Assembly: GCA_017474515.1 (NCBI GenBank) | Contig: JAFVHN010000006.1 | Coordinates: forward strand, 94,692 to 158,691 | Direction of reading: 5' to 3' | Source of the DNA: Prevotella sp. | GTDB taxonomy: Bacteria; Bacteroidota; Bacteroidia; Bacteroidales; Bacteroidaceae | Length of the DNA: 64,000 nt | Shown here: one piece after another, positions 1-7,883 of the stretch | How the letters are laid out: the number at the start of each line of letters is the position of its first letter | Position numbering within the stretch: the first letter of the stretch is position 1 | Program-made: the position numbers and the translations under genes | The notes under the pieces: model-generated | What the model was told of the DNA's origin: nothing | The model's input: only the letters and a program-made list of their open reading frames with translations | Database searches by the model: none

Positions 1-756
1 CTCATGGCTGCCTATACGCACACCGAGCAGAAGGAGATTTCGGGCATGCCAGGCAGCGACCCCGTGTCGGCTTGGCAGGGTGTCATCTCGGTGAACGGTC
101 CCAACCTCTGCACCACCCAGCGCTCGCAGTATGTGACTCCCGACCAGGTCATTGCATCCATCAATTACTACATTCCCATCAGCAGGAACGGATTTGTGCG
201 CGGCGCCAACCTCAACTTGTTCTACAAAGGATATTCGGCCTACAGCAACAGCTACATGTACACCAACGACATGAACGGCGACGGGCTGGCCTACGACTTG
301 ATGTACATTCCCGCCAACGACAGCGAGATAAAGTTCAAGACGGAAGAAGACCGCGTGGCGTTTTGGCAGTTCGTGTCGCAGGATGACTATTTGAACAGTC
401 ATCGCGGAGAATATGCCGAGGCTTACGCCGCCCGGACACCATGGCTGCACCGCGTGGACATGCGCTTCACCACCGACTTCCAGTTCCGCGTGGGAGCCAC
501 CAACCACAAGATGCAGGCCATCTTCGACTTCGTGAACATTGGCAACCTCATCAACTCCAGCTGGGGAATCCCCAAGAGCTCCAACATCTCGAACAACGGG
601 CGCATACTCAAGTACGAGGGCCGCGACGCCTCCAACAATCCCGTATTCTCTATGTATAAGCGCGACGGACAGTTCCTCAACAAGTCGTATGAGAAACTCG
701 ACAGCTACACCAATTGCTGGAAGCTGCAGATTGGTCTGAAGTATTACTTTAATTAA
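1..756 (+). CDS. TonB-dependent receptor, C-terminal part (5' end outside window)
   Basis: The frame is open from the first base, so this is the last ~251 residues of a longer gene. The product looks like the C-terminal half of an outer-membrane beta-barrel: alternating aromatic strands (GANLNLFYKGYSAYSNSYMY, HRVDMRFTTDFQFRV) and a final strand WKLQIGLKYYFN ending in an aromatic residue, as expected for BAM-inserted porins. The segments DMNGDGLAYDLMYIP and FVNIGNLINSSWGIP resemble the end of Oar/CarboxypepD_reg-type TonB-dependent receptors of Bacteroidota. Such proteins import ligands across the outer membrane using TonB energy. The plug and carboxypeptidase-regulatory domains would lie upstream and cannot be seen. 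A strong hairpin follows the stop codon. Confidence 0.75.
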   Translation, partial: LMAAYTHTEQKEISGMPGSDPVSAWQGVISVNGPNLCTTQRSQYVTPDQVIASINYYIPISRNGFVRGANLNLFYKGYSAYSNSYMYTNDMNGDGLAYDLMYIPANDSEIKFKTEEDRVAFWQFVSQDDYLNSHRGEYAEAYAARTPWLHRVDMRFTTDFQFRVGATNHKMQAIFDFVNIGNLINSSWGIPKSSNISNNGRILKYEGRDASNNPVFSMYKRDGQFLNKSYEKLDSYTNCWKLQIGLKYYFN

Positions 757-774
757 ATAACTCAAAGAAACAGT

Positions 775-807
775 CCCCCTCTCATCCCGTCGGCGAATGA
801 GAGGGGG
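775..807 (+). terminator. Hairpin terminator after the TonB receptor
   Basis: An 11-bp perfect inverted repeat (CCCCCTCTCAT at 775-785, ATGAGAGGGGG at 797-807) with an 11-nt loop sits 18 bp after the receptor stop codon. The following sequence is only moderately T-rich, so this may be a transcript-stabilising hairpin rather than a classical terminator. Confidence 0.6.
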
Positions 808-828
808 CTTGTTGGGATTTCTGCATTT

Positions 829-1158
829 ATGAAAATAGATTTCACTCAGGCGGAGCGTTGCGACCTGCCGAAATTCAAGGACGGCGAGGGGCATTTCATC
901 ATGCGCCACTACACCGACAGCCATGTAAGAATCATGCACGGCACACTGGAGCCCGGCTGCTCCATCGGGCTGCACAGGCACGAGGGGAATGCCGAGGTGA
1001 TGTACATACTTTCGGGCATTGCCACATACATCTGGGAAGGCAAGGAGGAAACGGTGTTGCCGGGACAGGTGCACTACTGCGCCGACGGCCAGTGCCACAC
1101 GCTCATGAACAAGGGCACGGAGAACCTCACTTTCTTCGCCGTGGTGCCGAATAAATAA
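829..1158 (+). CDS. Small cupin-domain protein
   Basis: A 109-residue single-domain cupin. The first cupin motif is visible as GLHRHEGNAEVMYILSG (histidines and glutamate that normally bind a metal) and the second as GQVHYCADGQCHTLMN. One copy of the beta-barrel fills the whole protein, with no signal peptide, so it is probably cytoplasmic. Substrate cannot be inferred: small cupins include sugar isomerases, dioxygenases and simple ligand-binding proteins. It follows the receptor terminator and precedes an antiporter gene by 90 bp, and neither neighbour points to a pathway. The ATG at 829 fits the usual length of such proteins. Confidence 0.75.
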   Translation: MKIDFTQAERCDLPKFKDGEGHFIMRHYTDSHVRIMHGTLEPGCSIGLHRHEGNAEVMYILSGIATYIWEGKEETVLPGQVHYCADGQCHTLMNKGTENLTFFAVVPNK

Positions 1159-1248
1159 TTGTATTTGAGTTATGAGTTGTGATTTATGAGCTTTGAGTTG
1201 TTCCCTTTTCCTAATTCCTAACTCCTAACTCATATATAATAAAATTAT

Positions 1249-2595
1249 ATGACTCTCATCATTGTTTGCATACTTCTGGGAGGCTTCTTCCTTATTTCCA
1301 CCAGCAACCTTACGAAGGTGAACAAGGCTGCCGTGGCCATCTTCGCGGCTGCCGTGGGGTGGGTGCTCTACATCTGCTACGGCAGCGACTTCGTGAACAG
1401 CCAGCACCAGGGGGAATACATCGACTTCCTGGGTGGCGCCGTGCCCACCAGCACCGCCGTGAAGCACTACATTGCGCAGAACATCTTCCTGAAATATGTG
1501 GGCAAGGGCGCCGAGCTCGTGCTCTTCCTGTTGGCAACAATGACCATTGTGGAGATACTCGACAACAACGGGTGCTTCGACTTCTTCCGACAGTGGATGC
1601 GCACCCGCAACAGCCGCAAGCTGCTCGTACTCGTCTCGGTGATGACGTTCGTGGTGTCGGCAAATCTCGACAACCTCACCGTCACGACAATGATGCTGGT
1701 CACCATGCACAGCATAGTGCCCACACGGCGCCTGCGAATGGTCTATGGCTCAGCCATCCTTATCGCCGCCAACAGCGGAGGGGCACTCACCGTGATTGGC
1801 GACCCCACGGGACTTTTCCTTTGGAACAACGGCGCCGTCAGCGCCACCAACTATTCGCTGTCGCTGGCCATTCCCTGCCTGCTGTCGTGGGTGTTGCCGA
1901 CGTGGTGGCTGTCGAGGTCGCTGCCCGTACATATTGACTCGCAGTGGACGTCGATGCCCTATCGCGGCGACGACACCAACCTCAATGTGTGGCAGCGCCT
2001 GCTCATGCTCATCGTGGGAATAGGCGGCCTGTGGTTCATTCCCTCCTTCCACAACATTACGAAGCTCAGCCCTTTCCTCGGCGCACTGTGCGTGCTCGCC
2101 GTGCTGTGGGTGGTGAACGAGGTGATGAACCGCAAGCTCATGAATGTTGACCAGATGATACAACGGCGCACACCCCGCGTGTTGCAATACGGCATCCTGC
2201 AGCTCATGCTCTTTGTCATGGGCATCATTCTCGCCGTCGGCGTGGTGCAGGAAACGGGAGCCATAGCGTGGCTGGCACACCTCTGCGACAAGCACGTTCA
2301 CAATATCTGGATTTTAGGATTCCTGGCAGGGGCCGCCAGCAGCGTGCTCGACACCTTCGCCTCCTCGGTGAGCTTTTTCTCCTTGTTTCCCTCGCTCGCC
2401 GAAAACCACGAATACTGGAAAGTCATTGCCTACAGCACACAGGTGGGCGGCAGCATGCTTATGTTGGGAAGCGCCAGCGGGCTGGCACTCATGAAGATGG
2501 AACACATACACGTGGGGTGGTTCTTTAAAAAAGTGGGATGGGTGGTCGTTGTGTCGTGGCTGGCCGGCCTCGCCGTCATGTGGCTCATGAATTAA
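1249..2595 (+). CDS. nhaD: NhaD-type Na+/H+ antiporter (ArsB/NhaD permease superfamily)
   Basis: A 448-residue polytopic membrane protein with about a dozen hydrophobic segments from the first residues onward. The region VVSANLDNLTVTTMMLVT followed by ILIAANSGGALTVIGDPTG matches the discontinuous-helix motifs of the NhaD/ion-transporter superfamily, where acidic and polar residues carry Na+ and H+. Expected role: Na+ (Li+) efflux in exchange for protons across the cytoplasmic membrane, maintaining sodium and pH homeostasis. The gene stands alone between a cupin gene and a cell-wall hydrolase. The preceding intergenic stretch carries AACTCAT-type repeats rather than an obvious promoter. Assignment to NhaD rather than another member of the superfamily is by motif recall. 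Confidence 0.8.
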   Translation: MTLIIVCILLGGFFLISTSNLTKVNKAAVAIFAAAVGWVLYICYGSDFVNSQHQGEYIDFLGGAVPTSTAVKHYIAQNIFLKYVGKGAELVLFLLATMTIVEILDNNGCFDFFRQWMRTRNSRKLLVLVSVMTFVVSANLDNLTVTTMMLVTMHSIVPTRRLRMVYGSAILIAANSGGALTVIGDPTGLFLWNNGAVSATNYSLSLAIPCLLSWVLPTWWLSRSLPVHIDSQWTSMPYRGDDTNLNVWQRLLMLIVGIGGLWFIPSFHNITKLSPFLGALCVLAVLWVVNEVMNRKLMNVDQMIQRRTPRVLQYGILQLMLFVMGIILAVGVVQETGAIAWLAHLCDKHVHNIWILGFLAGAASSVLDTFASSVSFFSLFPSLAENHEYWKVIAYSTQVGGSMLMLGSASGLALMKMEHIHVGWFFKKVGWVVVVSWLAGLAVMWLMN

Positions 2596-2636
2596 AGCCT
2601 CACTCCTTATCATTTCTTATTTCTCATTTCTCATTT

Positions 2637-3557
2637 ATGAAAAAATCCCTTGTCATCGGTTTTCTGCTCAGTCTTTCGCTCGGTTCCACAGCCCAGCAGA
2701 TGACGTGGAATAACCGCTACCAAACATATATCGACCAGTATCGCGACCTCGCCATCGAGGAAATGTTGCACCACAAGGTGCCCGCCAGCATTACGCTGGC
2801 ACAGGGCATTTTTGAAAGTGGGGCAGGGCAGAGCCGCCTCGCTAAGGAAGGCAACAACCATTTCGGCATAAAATGCCACGGCTGGACAGGCCGGACGGTT
2901 TATTTCGACGACGATGCCAAGGGCGAATGTTTCAGGGCATACGACAATGCGAAGCAGAGTTTTGAAGACCACAGCAAGTTCCTTACAGGCAACAAACGCT
3001 ACAAGGAACTCTTCAAGCTCGACATCACCGACTACAAGGGATGGGCAAAAGGCCTGAAAGCCGCTGGTTATGCCACCAACCCGCAATATCCTCAGAAACT
3101 CATTAGCCTCATAGAACTCTACAAGCTCTATGAATATGACAACGCCAAGAAATACGACAAGTTCATGGCCGGAAACTCAGGAAAGCGCACGGCGGAATCG
3201 AGCGACGGCCAGTTGCACTCCATTCACATCTACAATAAAAACTATTTCTTGCAGGCTCGCAAGGGTGACACCTTTAAGTCGATAGGCGAGGAAATAGGCA
3301 TCAGCGGAAAGAAAATTGCCAAGTACAATGAGCGCGACTACGACAGCCCGCTTGTGGAAAACGAGTTCGTATGGCTGAAAAAGAAGCAGAAGAAAGCCGA
3401 CGTGGCCTACGAGGGGAGAACGCATCGAGTGAAAGCCGGCGACAGCATGTATAGCATAGCGCAATACTATGGCATGCGCCTGAAAAGCCTTTATAAACTC
3501 AATAAACTGAAGCCCGACTACCAACTTCGTGTCGGTGACGAGCTGTGGCTGAGATAA
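2637..3557 (+). CDS. Secreted N-acetylglucosaminidase (GH73) with C-terminal LysM domains
   Basis: The start at 2637 is chosen because it begins a clean signal peptide (MKKSLVIGFLLSLSLGSTAQ); the frame is open upstream into the antiporter gene. About residues 25-170 form a flagellar-FlgJ/mannosyl-glycoprotein glucosaminidase domain: SITLAQGIFESGAGQSRLA with the likely catalytic Glu, NNHFGIKCH, and YATNPQYPQKLI, typical of GH73. The C-terminal part contains a degenerate LysM (near NYFLQARKGDTFKSIGEE) and a clear one (THRVKAGDSMYSIAQYY to YQLRVGDELWL). It should cleave the GlcNAc-MurNAc bond of peptidoglycan in the periplasm, for wall turnover or cell separation. Length is 306 residues. Confidence 0.9.
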   Translation: MKKSLVIGFLLSLSLGSTAQQMTWNNRYQTYIDQYRDLAIEEMLHHKVPASITLAQGIFESGAGQSRLAKEGNNHFGIKCHGWTGRTVYFDDDAKGECFRAYDNAKQSFEDHSKFLTGNKRYKELFKLDITDYKGWAKGLKAAGYATNPQYPQKLISLIELYKLYEYDNAKKYDKFMAGNSGKRTAESSDGQLHSIHIYNKNYFLQARKGDTFKSIGEEIGISGKKIAKYNERDYDSPLVENEFVWLKKKQKKADVAYEGRTHRVKAGDSMYSIAQYYGMRLKSLYKLNKLKPDYQLRVGDELWLR

Positions 3558-3571
3558 TGATTAAGTGAAGA

Positions 3572-3825
3572 GTCTTTTTAAGTGAAGAGTGAAAAGTGAA
3601 GAGTGAAAAGTGAAGAGTGAAGAATTTGCTGCCGCCTTTCTAAGTGAAGAGTGAAAAGTGAAGAGTGAAGAATTTGCTGCCGCCCTTCTAAGTGAAGAGT
3701 GAAGAATTTGCTTCCCAGCCTAAAATGATGGCGGCAGCAAATTCTTCACTCGTCACTCTTCACTCTTCACTTTTCACTTTCAAGCTTTTCACTTTCAAGC
3801 TTTTCACTTTTCACTTTTACTTTCC
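3572..3825. repeat. GTGAAGAGTGA-type intergenic repeat cluster with inverted arms
   Basis: This gap between two convergent genes is made almost entirely of AGTGAAGAGTGAAAAGTGA-like units. A ~48-bp unit is directly repeated (the core AGTGAAGAATTTGCTGCCGCC occurs at 3616-3636 and 3664-3684), and the exact reverse complement of that 21-bp core occurs at 3730-3750. The rest, to about 3825, is the reverse-complement motif TCACTCTTCACTTTTCAC. The whole could fold as a long hairpin and may act as a bidirectional terminator. Related clusters occur at 24.3, 29.6, 35.3, 50.9, 62.8 and 63.9 kb. Confidence 0.85.
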
Positions 3826-4344
3826 TCCCCCCCCTCTAAGAATAATGCTGGTGGCCCCGATGGTGAAAAGGCTGCCGTCGTAAATGATGCGGCGCTCGCG
3901 GTCGCCGAGGATTTCGTTGTTCACAAAGGTTCCCGTGTTGCTCGGACCGTCGCGCAACACATATTTCAGTTTTCCCTTCTTGTCGCGGCTCACGTTAATG
4001 ACGCAATGCGTGTTGTCAACGCTGGGGTCAACGGTTTCAATGGGCGTGTTGATGGGGTTGCCCTTTTGGTAACGGCCTATCACGTTGTCGCCCATCTGCA
4101 AGGGAATCACCTGTTTATAGTGAAAGACATTCTCTATCACTATGATTTCTCCAAATCCCTTGTCCTCAAAAATGTCTTCGGGGTTTTCCTCTTTGCGGCG
4201 GTCGCGGAGTTTCGACACACCCATCCTTATACTGAACTGCTTGCCGCAATCGGGGCAGGCAAAGATAAGGCTCTGGCCTTCCTGATATTGCTTTTCGTCA
4301 AATGTGATGAAGCCGTCACATTTGGGACATCTCACTCTTTTCAT
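3817..4344 (-). CDS. Zinc-ribbon and FHA-domain protein
   Basis: A 175-residue soluble protein. Residues 1-40 form a zinc ribbon (C6, C9, C30, C33: CPKC and CPDC) like the MJ0042/DZR type. From about residue 75 to the end is a forkhead-associated domain: VIGRYQKGNPINTPI, VDPSVDNTHCVI (the usual S-x-x-H core appears as DNTH), and NTGTFVNNEIL. FHA domains bind phosphothreonine peptides, so a role in Ser/Thr-kinase signalling is possible, but no kinase gene is in this window. Its start overlaps the stop of the HU-SPOR gene by 4 bp, so the two are almost certainly co-transcribed. The 3' end runs into the repeat cluster. Confidence 0.85.
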   Translation of the reverse strand: MKRVRCPKCDGFITFDEKQYQEGQSLIFACPDCGKQFSIRMGVSKLRDRRKEENPEDIFEDKGFGEIIVIENVFHYKQVIPLQMGDNVIGRYQKGNPINTPIETVDPSVDNTHCVINVSRDKKGKLKYVLRDGPSNTGTFVNNEILGDRERRIIYDGSLFTIGATSIILRGGGGK

Positions 4345-5366
4345 TCTTTCACCTCAATCACCCATGAGTACTTGAAGTGTTCCGACTGGCCGCGAAGCTG
4401 TGCCAACGCTTTATTGGCCTGCTCTTCATTGTCGTAATGTCCATAGACCACCTTTCGCGACATGCCTTTCTTCTCGTAGATGCGGCCTTCGGGCATATTC
4501 CCTTTTTTCAGGGTGTTGATTAAGTATTCAGCCCCTGCCACCTGCACGCCGCTGGCCAGCACGATGCTCCATTTGCCGCCCGTCTTTTCTTCTTTGGCAA
4601 CAATGGGTGCTGCCGGTTTCTCGGCCACCGTTTCTTTTTTCACTTCAACAACTTTCTTTTCCTCCATGCCATAAGACGTTGCCTTGTGGTCGTCGGTGGC
4701 CTGCGGAATGAGTTTGCTGATGGCCATCCAGTCGGCACGGCTCACGGTGAGCTCTTGCTGCGAATCGTTGCCCAGCGGTGTGGTGATGAGGAAGAAAGCG
4801 GCCACGGCAGCGGCAATGGCAATGGCGTTTCTTAACACGCTTACCCGTATGCTGATGGTCTTGCCCTTGTCGTTCTCAAGGCCGTTCATCTCGGCATTGT
4901 TTGCGACATGATGCCTGTGGGCGTCTGTGGTGTTGATACGCAACTTCTCCAACGGGCGCATCTCGTAGCAGGAGAGGCCGTAGAGCTCGGGCGTGAGAAT
5001 TCCCGACTCGAAAGGCGTGAAAACATAATTGCCGTCTTTGTTGACCGACAGGTTTCCTATGCCGTTCAGCTCGTAGGAGCCCTCATTCTCAATGGTTTGC
5101 TTTATCTGCGCCACCTCTTCCTCTATGCACTGCACGGCTTCGGGGTAACTGATGTCGTAGGCTTCCACAAACGATTGTGCCAGCAAACTGTCGTTGTGCC
5201 TCAGCTTGGTGTTGAAACCCAGTGTGCGCACGGGCGGCAGGAACTGCGAGTCGTTGTCGTCATACCGCGCGTCAACATGCTGGGCGGTAAAGCCCCCCAG
5301 GTCAGGCACCACAACACAATCGTTGTTGAGCAAAAGAATTTCTATATGTCTTTCTAACTTGTTCAC
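4341..5366 (-). CDS. HU-like (CCDC81-type) domain and SPOR domain membrane protein
   Basis: A 341-residue protein. The first ~135 residues (MNKLERHIEILLLNNDCVVVPDLGGF start; LNGIGNLSVNKDGNYVF) resemble the paired bacterial CCDC81-like HU domains of Bacteroidota. A single hydrophobic segment near residues 178-197 (AIAIAAAVAAFFLITTPLG) would place the N-terminal part in the cytoplasm and the rest in the periplasm. The last ~75 residues form a SPOR domain (WSIVLASGVQVAGAEYLINT, VVYGHYDNEEQANKALAQLR), which binds denuded glycan strands at division sites. The combination suggests a link between a cytoplasmic polymer or DNA-binding module and septal peptidoglycan. A perfect -33/-7 promoter lies upstream, and the FHA gene overlaps its end. 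Confidence 0.8.
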   Translation of the reverse strand: MNKLERHIEILLLNNDCVVVPDLGGFTAQHVDARYDDNDSQFLPPVRTLGFNTKLRHNDSLLAQSFVEAYDISYPEAVQCIEEEVAQIKQTIENEGSYELNGIGNLSVNKDGNYVFTPFESGILTPELYGLSCYEMRPLEKLRINTTDAHRHHVANNAEMNGLENDKGKTISIRVSVLRNAIAIAAAVAAFFLITTPLGNDSQQELTVSRADWMAISKLIPQATDDHKATSYGMEEKKVVEVKKETVAEKPAAPIVAKEEKTGGKWSIVLASGVQVAGAEYLINTLKKGNMPEGRIYEKKGMSRKVVYGHYDNEEQANKALAQLRGQSEHFKYSWVIEVKE

Positions 5367-5370
5367 GTTG

Positions 5371-5402
5371 CAAAATTACGTTTTTTACTTGTAATGGCCA
5401 AA
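5371..5402 (-). promoter_or_regulatory. Bacteroidota promoter for the HU-SPOR/FHA operon
   Basis: On the minus strand a TTTG (-33) at 5399-5402 is followed after 20 nt by TAATTTTG (-7) at 5371-5378, a perfect match to TTTG-N19..21-TAnnTTTG. The start codon follows within a few bases, so the leader is very short. Confidence 0.7.
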
Positions 5403-5461
5403 AATTTCTTCCTAAAACTTAAAAAAAGGTTGAAGATATGCGAACTTCCAATAATTATTGT

Positions 5462-5469
5462 TATATTTG
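5462..5469 (+). promoter_or_regulatory. Putative -7 element for the DUF4738-like lipoprotein
   Basis: TATATTTG matches the Bacteroidota -7 consensus TAnnTTTG 21 bp before the chosen ATG. No TTTG was found at the expected -33 spacing, so this is a weaker call. Confidence 0.4.
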
Positions 5470-5490
5470 CAAACGAAAAAGTTTCTGCCC

Positions 5491-6300
5491 ATGTATCGGA
5501 AATCTCTCTACCGGTTTTTATGGCTTGTTTTTCTTGTGGCAGCGTGTACCTCGGGAAACAACCAGCCCCCTTCTTCCCCTCGCGAAGACGCCCTGGCCAA
5601 GAAGATGCTGCAAGGCATTTGGCTTGACTCTGAGGACGAAGAGCCTTCTTTCCGTTTTTCCGGCGACTCCATTTTCTTTCCCGATACGACCAGCCAGCCC
5701 GCCACTTTCAAGGTCATCGGCGACACCTTGTGCATCGAGGGCTCCCTCAGTGCCAAGTACCCCATTGTGCTTCACACGGAGCACAATTTCCAGTTCAAGA
5801 ACCAGAGCGACGACGTGGTGAAGCTCGTGAAAAGCGACAATCCCGACGATGTGCAATATTTCGAGCAGCGCCCGGCGGTGGCCATCAACCAGCGCCAGAC
5901 CATCAAGCGCGACACCGTCATCTTCAGTGCCAACGAGCGCTACCATTGCTATGTGCAGGTGAATCCCACGCGTCAGAAGGTCGTGAAGCCCGCCATCAAC
6001 GACGACGGCGTGGAGGTGGAGAACGTCTATTATGATAATTCCATCCGGTTCAGCCTCTTCCACGGCAAGGCACGCCTCTACCAGCACGACTTCCACCGCG
6101 AGGACTTCAAGAAGCTGGTGCCCGAGGAGTTCCTACGGCAGAGCGTGCTCAGCGACCTCGTCTTCCTCCGTTCCGACAATGCGGTCATCGTGTACGATGC
6201 CATCTTGGCCGTTCCCGACAGCTACAGCAGCTACGAGGTGGAAGTTTCCATCACCTACGACGGCAAAATGTCGATGCGCATCGCCGACAAAGAGTCCTGA
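5491..6300 (+). CDS. Putative lipoprotein, DUF4738-like
   Basis: The start at 5491 gives a lipoprotein signal peptide (RFLWLVFLVAAC, Cys at about residue 19); an in-frame codon at 5458 lies before the likely promoter and is not preferred. The mature part, about 250 residues, is rich in acidic and aromatic residues. It has a C-terminal half (YHCYVQVNPTRQKVVKP ... YEVEVSITYDGKMSMRI) that I associate with the Bacteroidota-specific DUF4738 family. No catalytic motif is visible. It is probably anchored in a membrane by its lipid. It precedes an HU-like gene by 14 bp and the two may be co-transcribed. The family name is from memory and function is unknown. Confidence 0.65.
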   Translation: MYRKSLYRFLWLVFLVAACTSGNNQPPSSPREDALAKKMLQGIWLDSEDEEPSFRFSGDSIFFPDTTSQPATFKVIGDTLCIEGSLSAKYPIVLHTEHNFQFKNQSDDVVKLVKSDNPDDVQYFEQRPAVAINQRQTIKRDTVIFSANERYHCYVQVNPTRQKVVKPAINDDGVEVENVYYDNSIRFSLFHGKARLYQHDFHREDFKKLVPEEFLRQSVLSDLVFLRSDNAVIVYDAILAVPDSYSSYEVEVSITYDGKMSMRIADKES

Positions 6301-6314
6301 TTTTGTTTTTCATT

Positions 6315-6938
6315 ATGCCACGAAAAGAAGATGGAATGCTGTTCGAGGTACATCCCGCGCCTCTGAAAGACAAGGCGGGCAACAACTATGTTTATGTGCG
6401 GCCTTTTGCCCTTCATAAGCGCACACCCGAAGATTTTGACGAATACTGCTCCAAGCACTATGCCATGCGCCCGGGCGAGATGTTGCGTGCCCTGGGCATT
6501 TTCATGGAAGCCACGAAGATATGGCTGGGAGAAGGCGACCGCGTGGAAACGCCTTTCGGTTCGTTTGCTCCCAAGATTGGTTTGCGAAGCGAGAAAACCA
6601 CCGCCGACGTCGTGGGGCCTTCCGACGTGGAACTTCAAGGCATTGACTTCACGCCCACCAGGGAGTTTGTTGAGCGCGTGGAACAGTGGACCAATGGCTT
6701 CCGACCTCTCAACAATCCTGATACACAAAGACTTTCAGCCGACACTACACATCTGGAGCGTGCTCTTCAGAACACCATAGAAGCCCTGGGTGGCTATGCC
6801 GACGTGCGGAACTTTATGCGTTTTAGCGGCCTTACTTATCATTCAGCCCGCAAAACGCTTGACCGGTGGTGCCAGGAGCCATCACCCCGGTTGTTGCGCA
6901 CAAAACTGGGCGGCACATTTATATATACCATGATATAA
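6315..6938 (+). CDS. HU/IHF-like DNA-binding protein (Bacteroidales long type)
   Basis: A 207-residue protein whose N-terminal ~125 residues resemble the HU-like proteins of Bacteroidota (VHPAPLKDKAGNNYVYVRPF, WLGEGDRVETPFGSFAPKIG, GIDFTPTREFVERV). These contain an HU fold with extra arms and bind DNA non-specifically. The C-terminal ~60 residues (LRFSG-like segment MRFSGLTYHSARKTLDRW) look like a small helix-turn-helix extension. I prefer the ATG at 6315 over a TTG at 6303, which sits directly against the previous stop codon. Expected role: nucleoid organisation or local regulation. An array of 22-bp repeats starts 15 bp after the stop codon. Confidence 0.7.
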   Translation: MPRKEDGMLFEVHPAPLKDKAGNNYVYVRPFALHKRTPEDFDEYCSKHYAMRPGEMLRALGIFMEATKIWLGEGDRVETPFGSFAPKIGLRSEKTTADVVGPSDVELQGIDFTPTREFVERVEQWTNGFRPLNNPDTQRLSADTTHLERALQNTIEALGGYADVRNFMRFSGLTYHSARKTLDRWCQEPSPRLLRTKLGGTFIYTMI

Positions 6939-6953
6939 GTTTTTTTCGCGGAA

Positions 6954-7041
6954 GGTCTTTGCTTATAAGCGCAAGGCCTTTTGCTTGTAGCCGAAAACCC
7001 TTTTGCTTATAAGCGCAAGCCCTTTTGCTTGTAAGCAAAAG
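6954..7041. repeat. Four 22-bp imperfect tandem repeats, palindromic
   Basis: Units begin at 6954, 6976, 6998 and 7020 with exactly 22-bp spacing. The core is CTTTTGCTTATAAGCGCAAG; the second and fourth units read GCTTGTAGCCG and GCTTGTAAGCAAAAG. Each unit is partly self-complementary, with TTGC-TTATAAG-CGCAA and CTTTTGCTTGTAAGCAAAAG giving hairpins. There are no spacers, so this is not a CRISPR array. The remainder of the gap up to 7315 is AT-rich and shows no recognisable gene. Confidence 0.8.
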
Positions 7042-7315
7042 AACAAAGGGCGGCATCTTTGTACCGCCATCCCACGGTCTTCGTACCGCTGAAACGGCAC
7101 TTTCATGTCGTTCATCCTTTTCATTTAGATACGTTCATTTATCGGATACCTTGAATTTAATTGCCTTCTTTTTCTATGATTCCCCAAAGACCAATTATTT
7201 CAGTTTGTAAGTTACCTCTGTACAATGAATATATATGTGTAGATGTGGCTGTATGAATAATAAAAATTTTAGGCAATTATATAGAATTTGACCTCGAATA
7301 ATGTAAAAACTGCAA

Positions 7316-7804
7316 TTATTCTTTCAAAAAAGCATTGGCAAAATATGTTATCGCAGCATATCTTTCTGAGAGAGGATAGAAAATAATCTCATTATGTCCT
7401 TCACACCATAACAGATAATTATTGTAGTCAAATGTCATAACCTCAAATATGTGTGTTAGATAATCTTTATTTCTCAATGATTCATCAAAAACCCATGAAC
7501 AGATATGCTTACATTTTTTCTGTTCTAAATCTTCTGTTTTATCGGTTTCGCCAAAAATACGGGTGTTTGTTTTCAATTGTTTAAACATAGATGATTGGGT
7601 GATGTTCATATCATCCAAAATATAATAACCAAGTACAATTATACCTTCATCAGAAGAGGAATAAACGATGATAGTATCATCATCTATATCATCTCCAAAA
7701 CAATCCTCACACTTGCTTTTTGTATTCACATTAAGTTTGAGGCTTTCAAATGGAACAGACCAAATGTCATTGATAATCGGTCCTTCTTGTATTTTTCTAA
7801 ACAT
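7316..7804 (-). CDS. Hypothetical protein, unrecognised, AT-rich
   Basis: A 162-residue acidic protein with no family I recognise. It has several Cys residues (KCEDCFGDD, KKCKHICSW), a central hydrophobic strand (IIVLGYYILDDMN) and a C-terminal aromatic stretch (YNNYLLWCEGHNEIIFYPLSERYAAITYFANAFL). No signal peptide or membrane segment is visible. The size and composition would suit an immunity protein or an orphan of a polymorphic-toxin locus, but no toxin gene adjoins it and this is only a guess. The surrounding DNA is visibly more AT-rich than the rest of the window, which suggests horizontal acquisition. It is divergent from the gene at 7884. Confidence 0.55.
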   Translation of the reverse strand: MFRKIQEGPIINDIWSVPFESLKLNVNTKSKCEDCFGDDIDDDTIIVYSSSDEGIIVLGYYILDDMNITQSSMFKQLKTNTRIFGETDKTEDLEQKKCKHICSWVFDESLRNKDYLTHIFEVMTFDYNNYLLWCEGHNEIIFYPLSERYAAITYFANAFLKE

Positions 7805-7883
7805 ATTTAGTGTTTTATTTCTGCGAAGGTAAAGATTTTTCTTTATATATCACTATTTATTAATAAACTTTAAGATAAGACAA

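Noticed and set aside
6954-7041. CRISPR array
   Set aside because: The repeats are directly adjacent with no unique spacers, and no cas genes are present.
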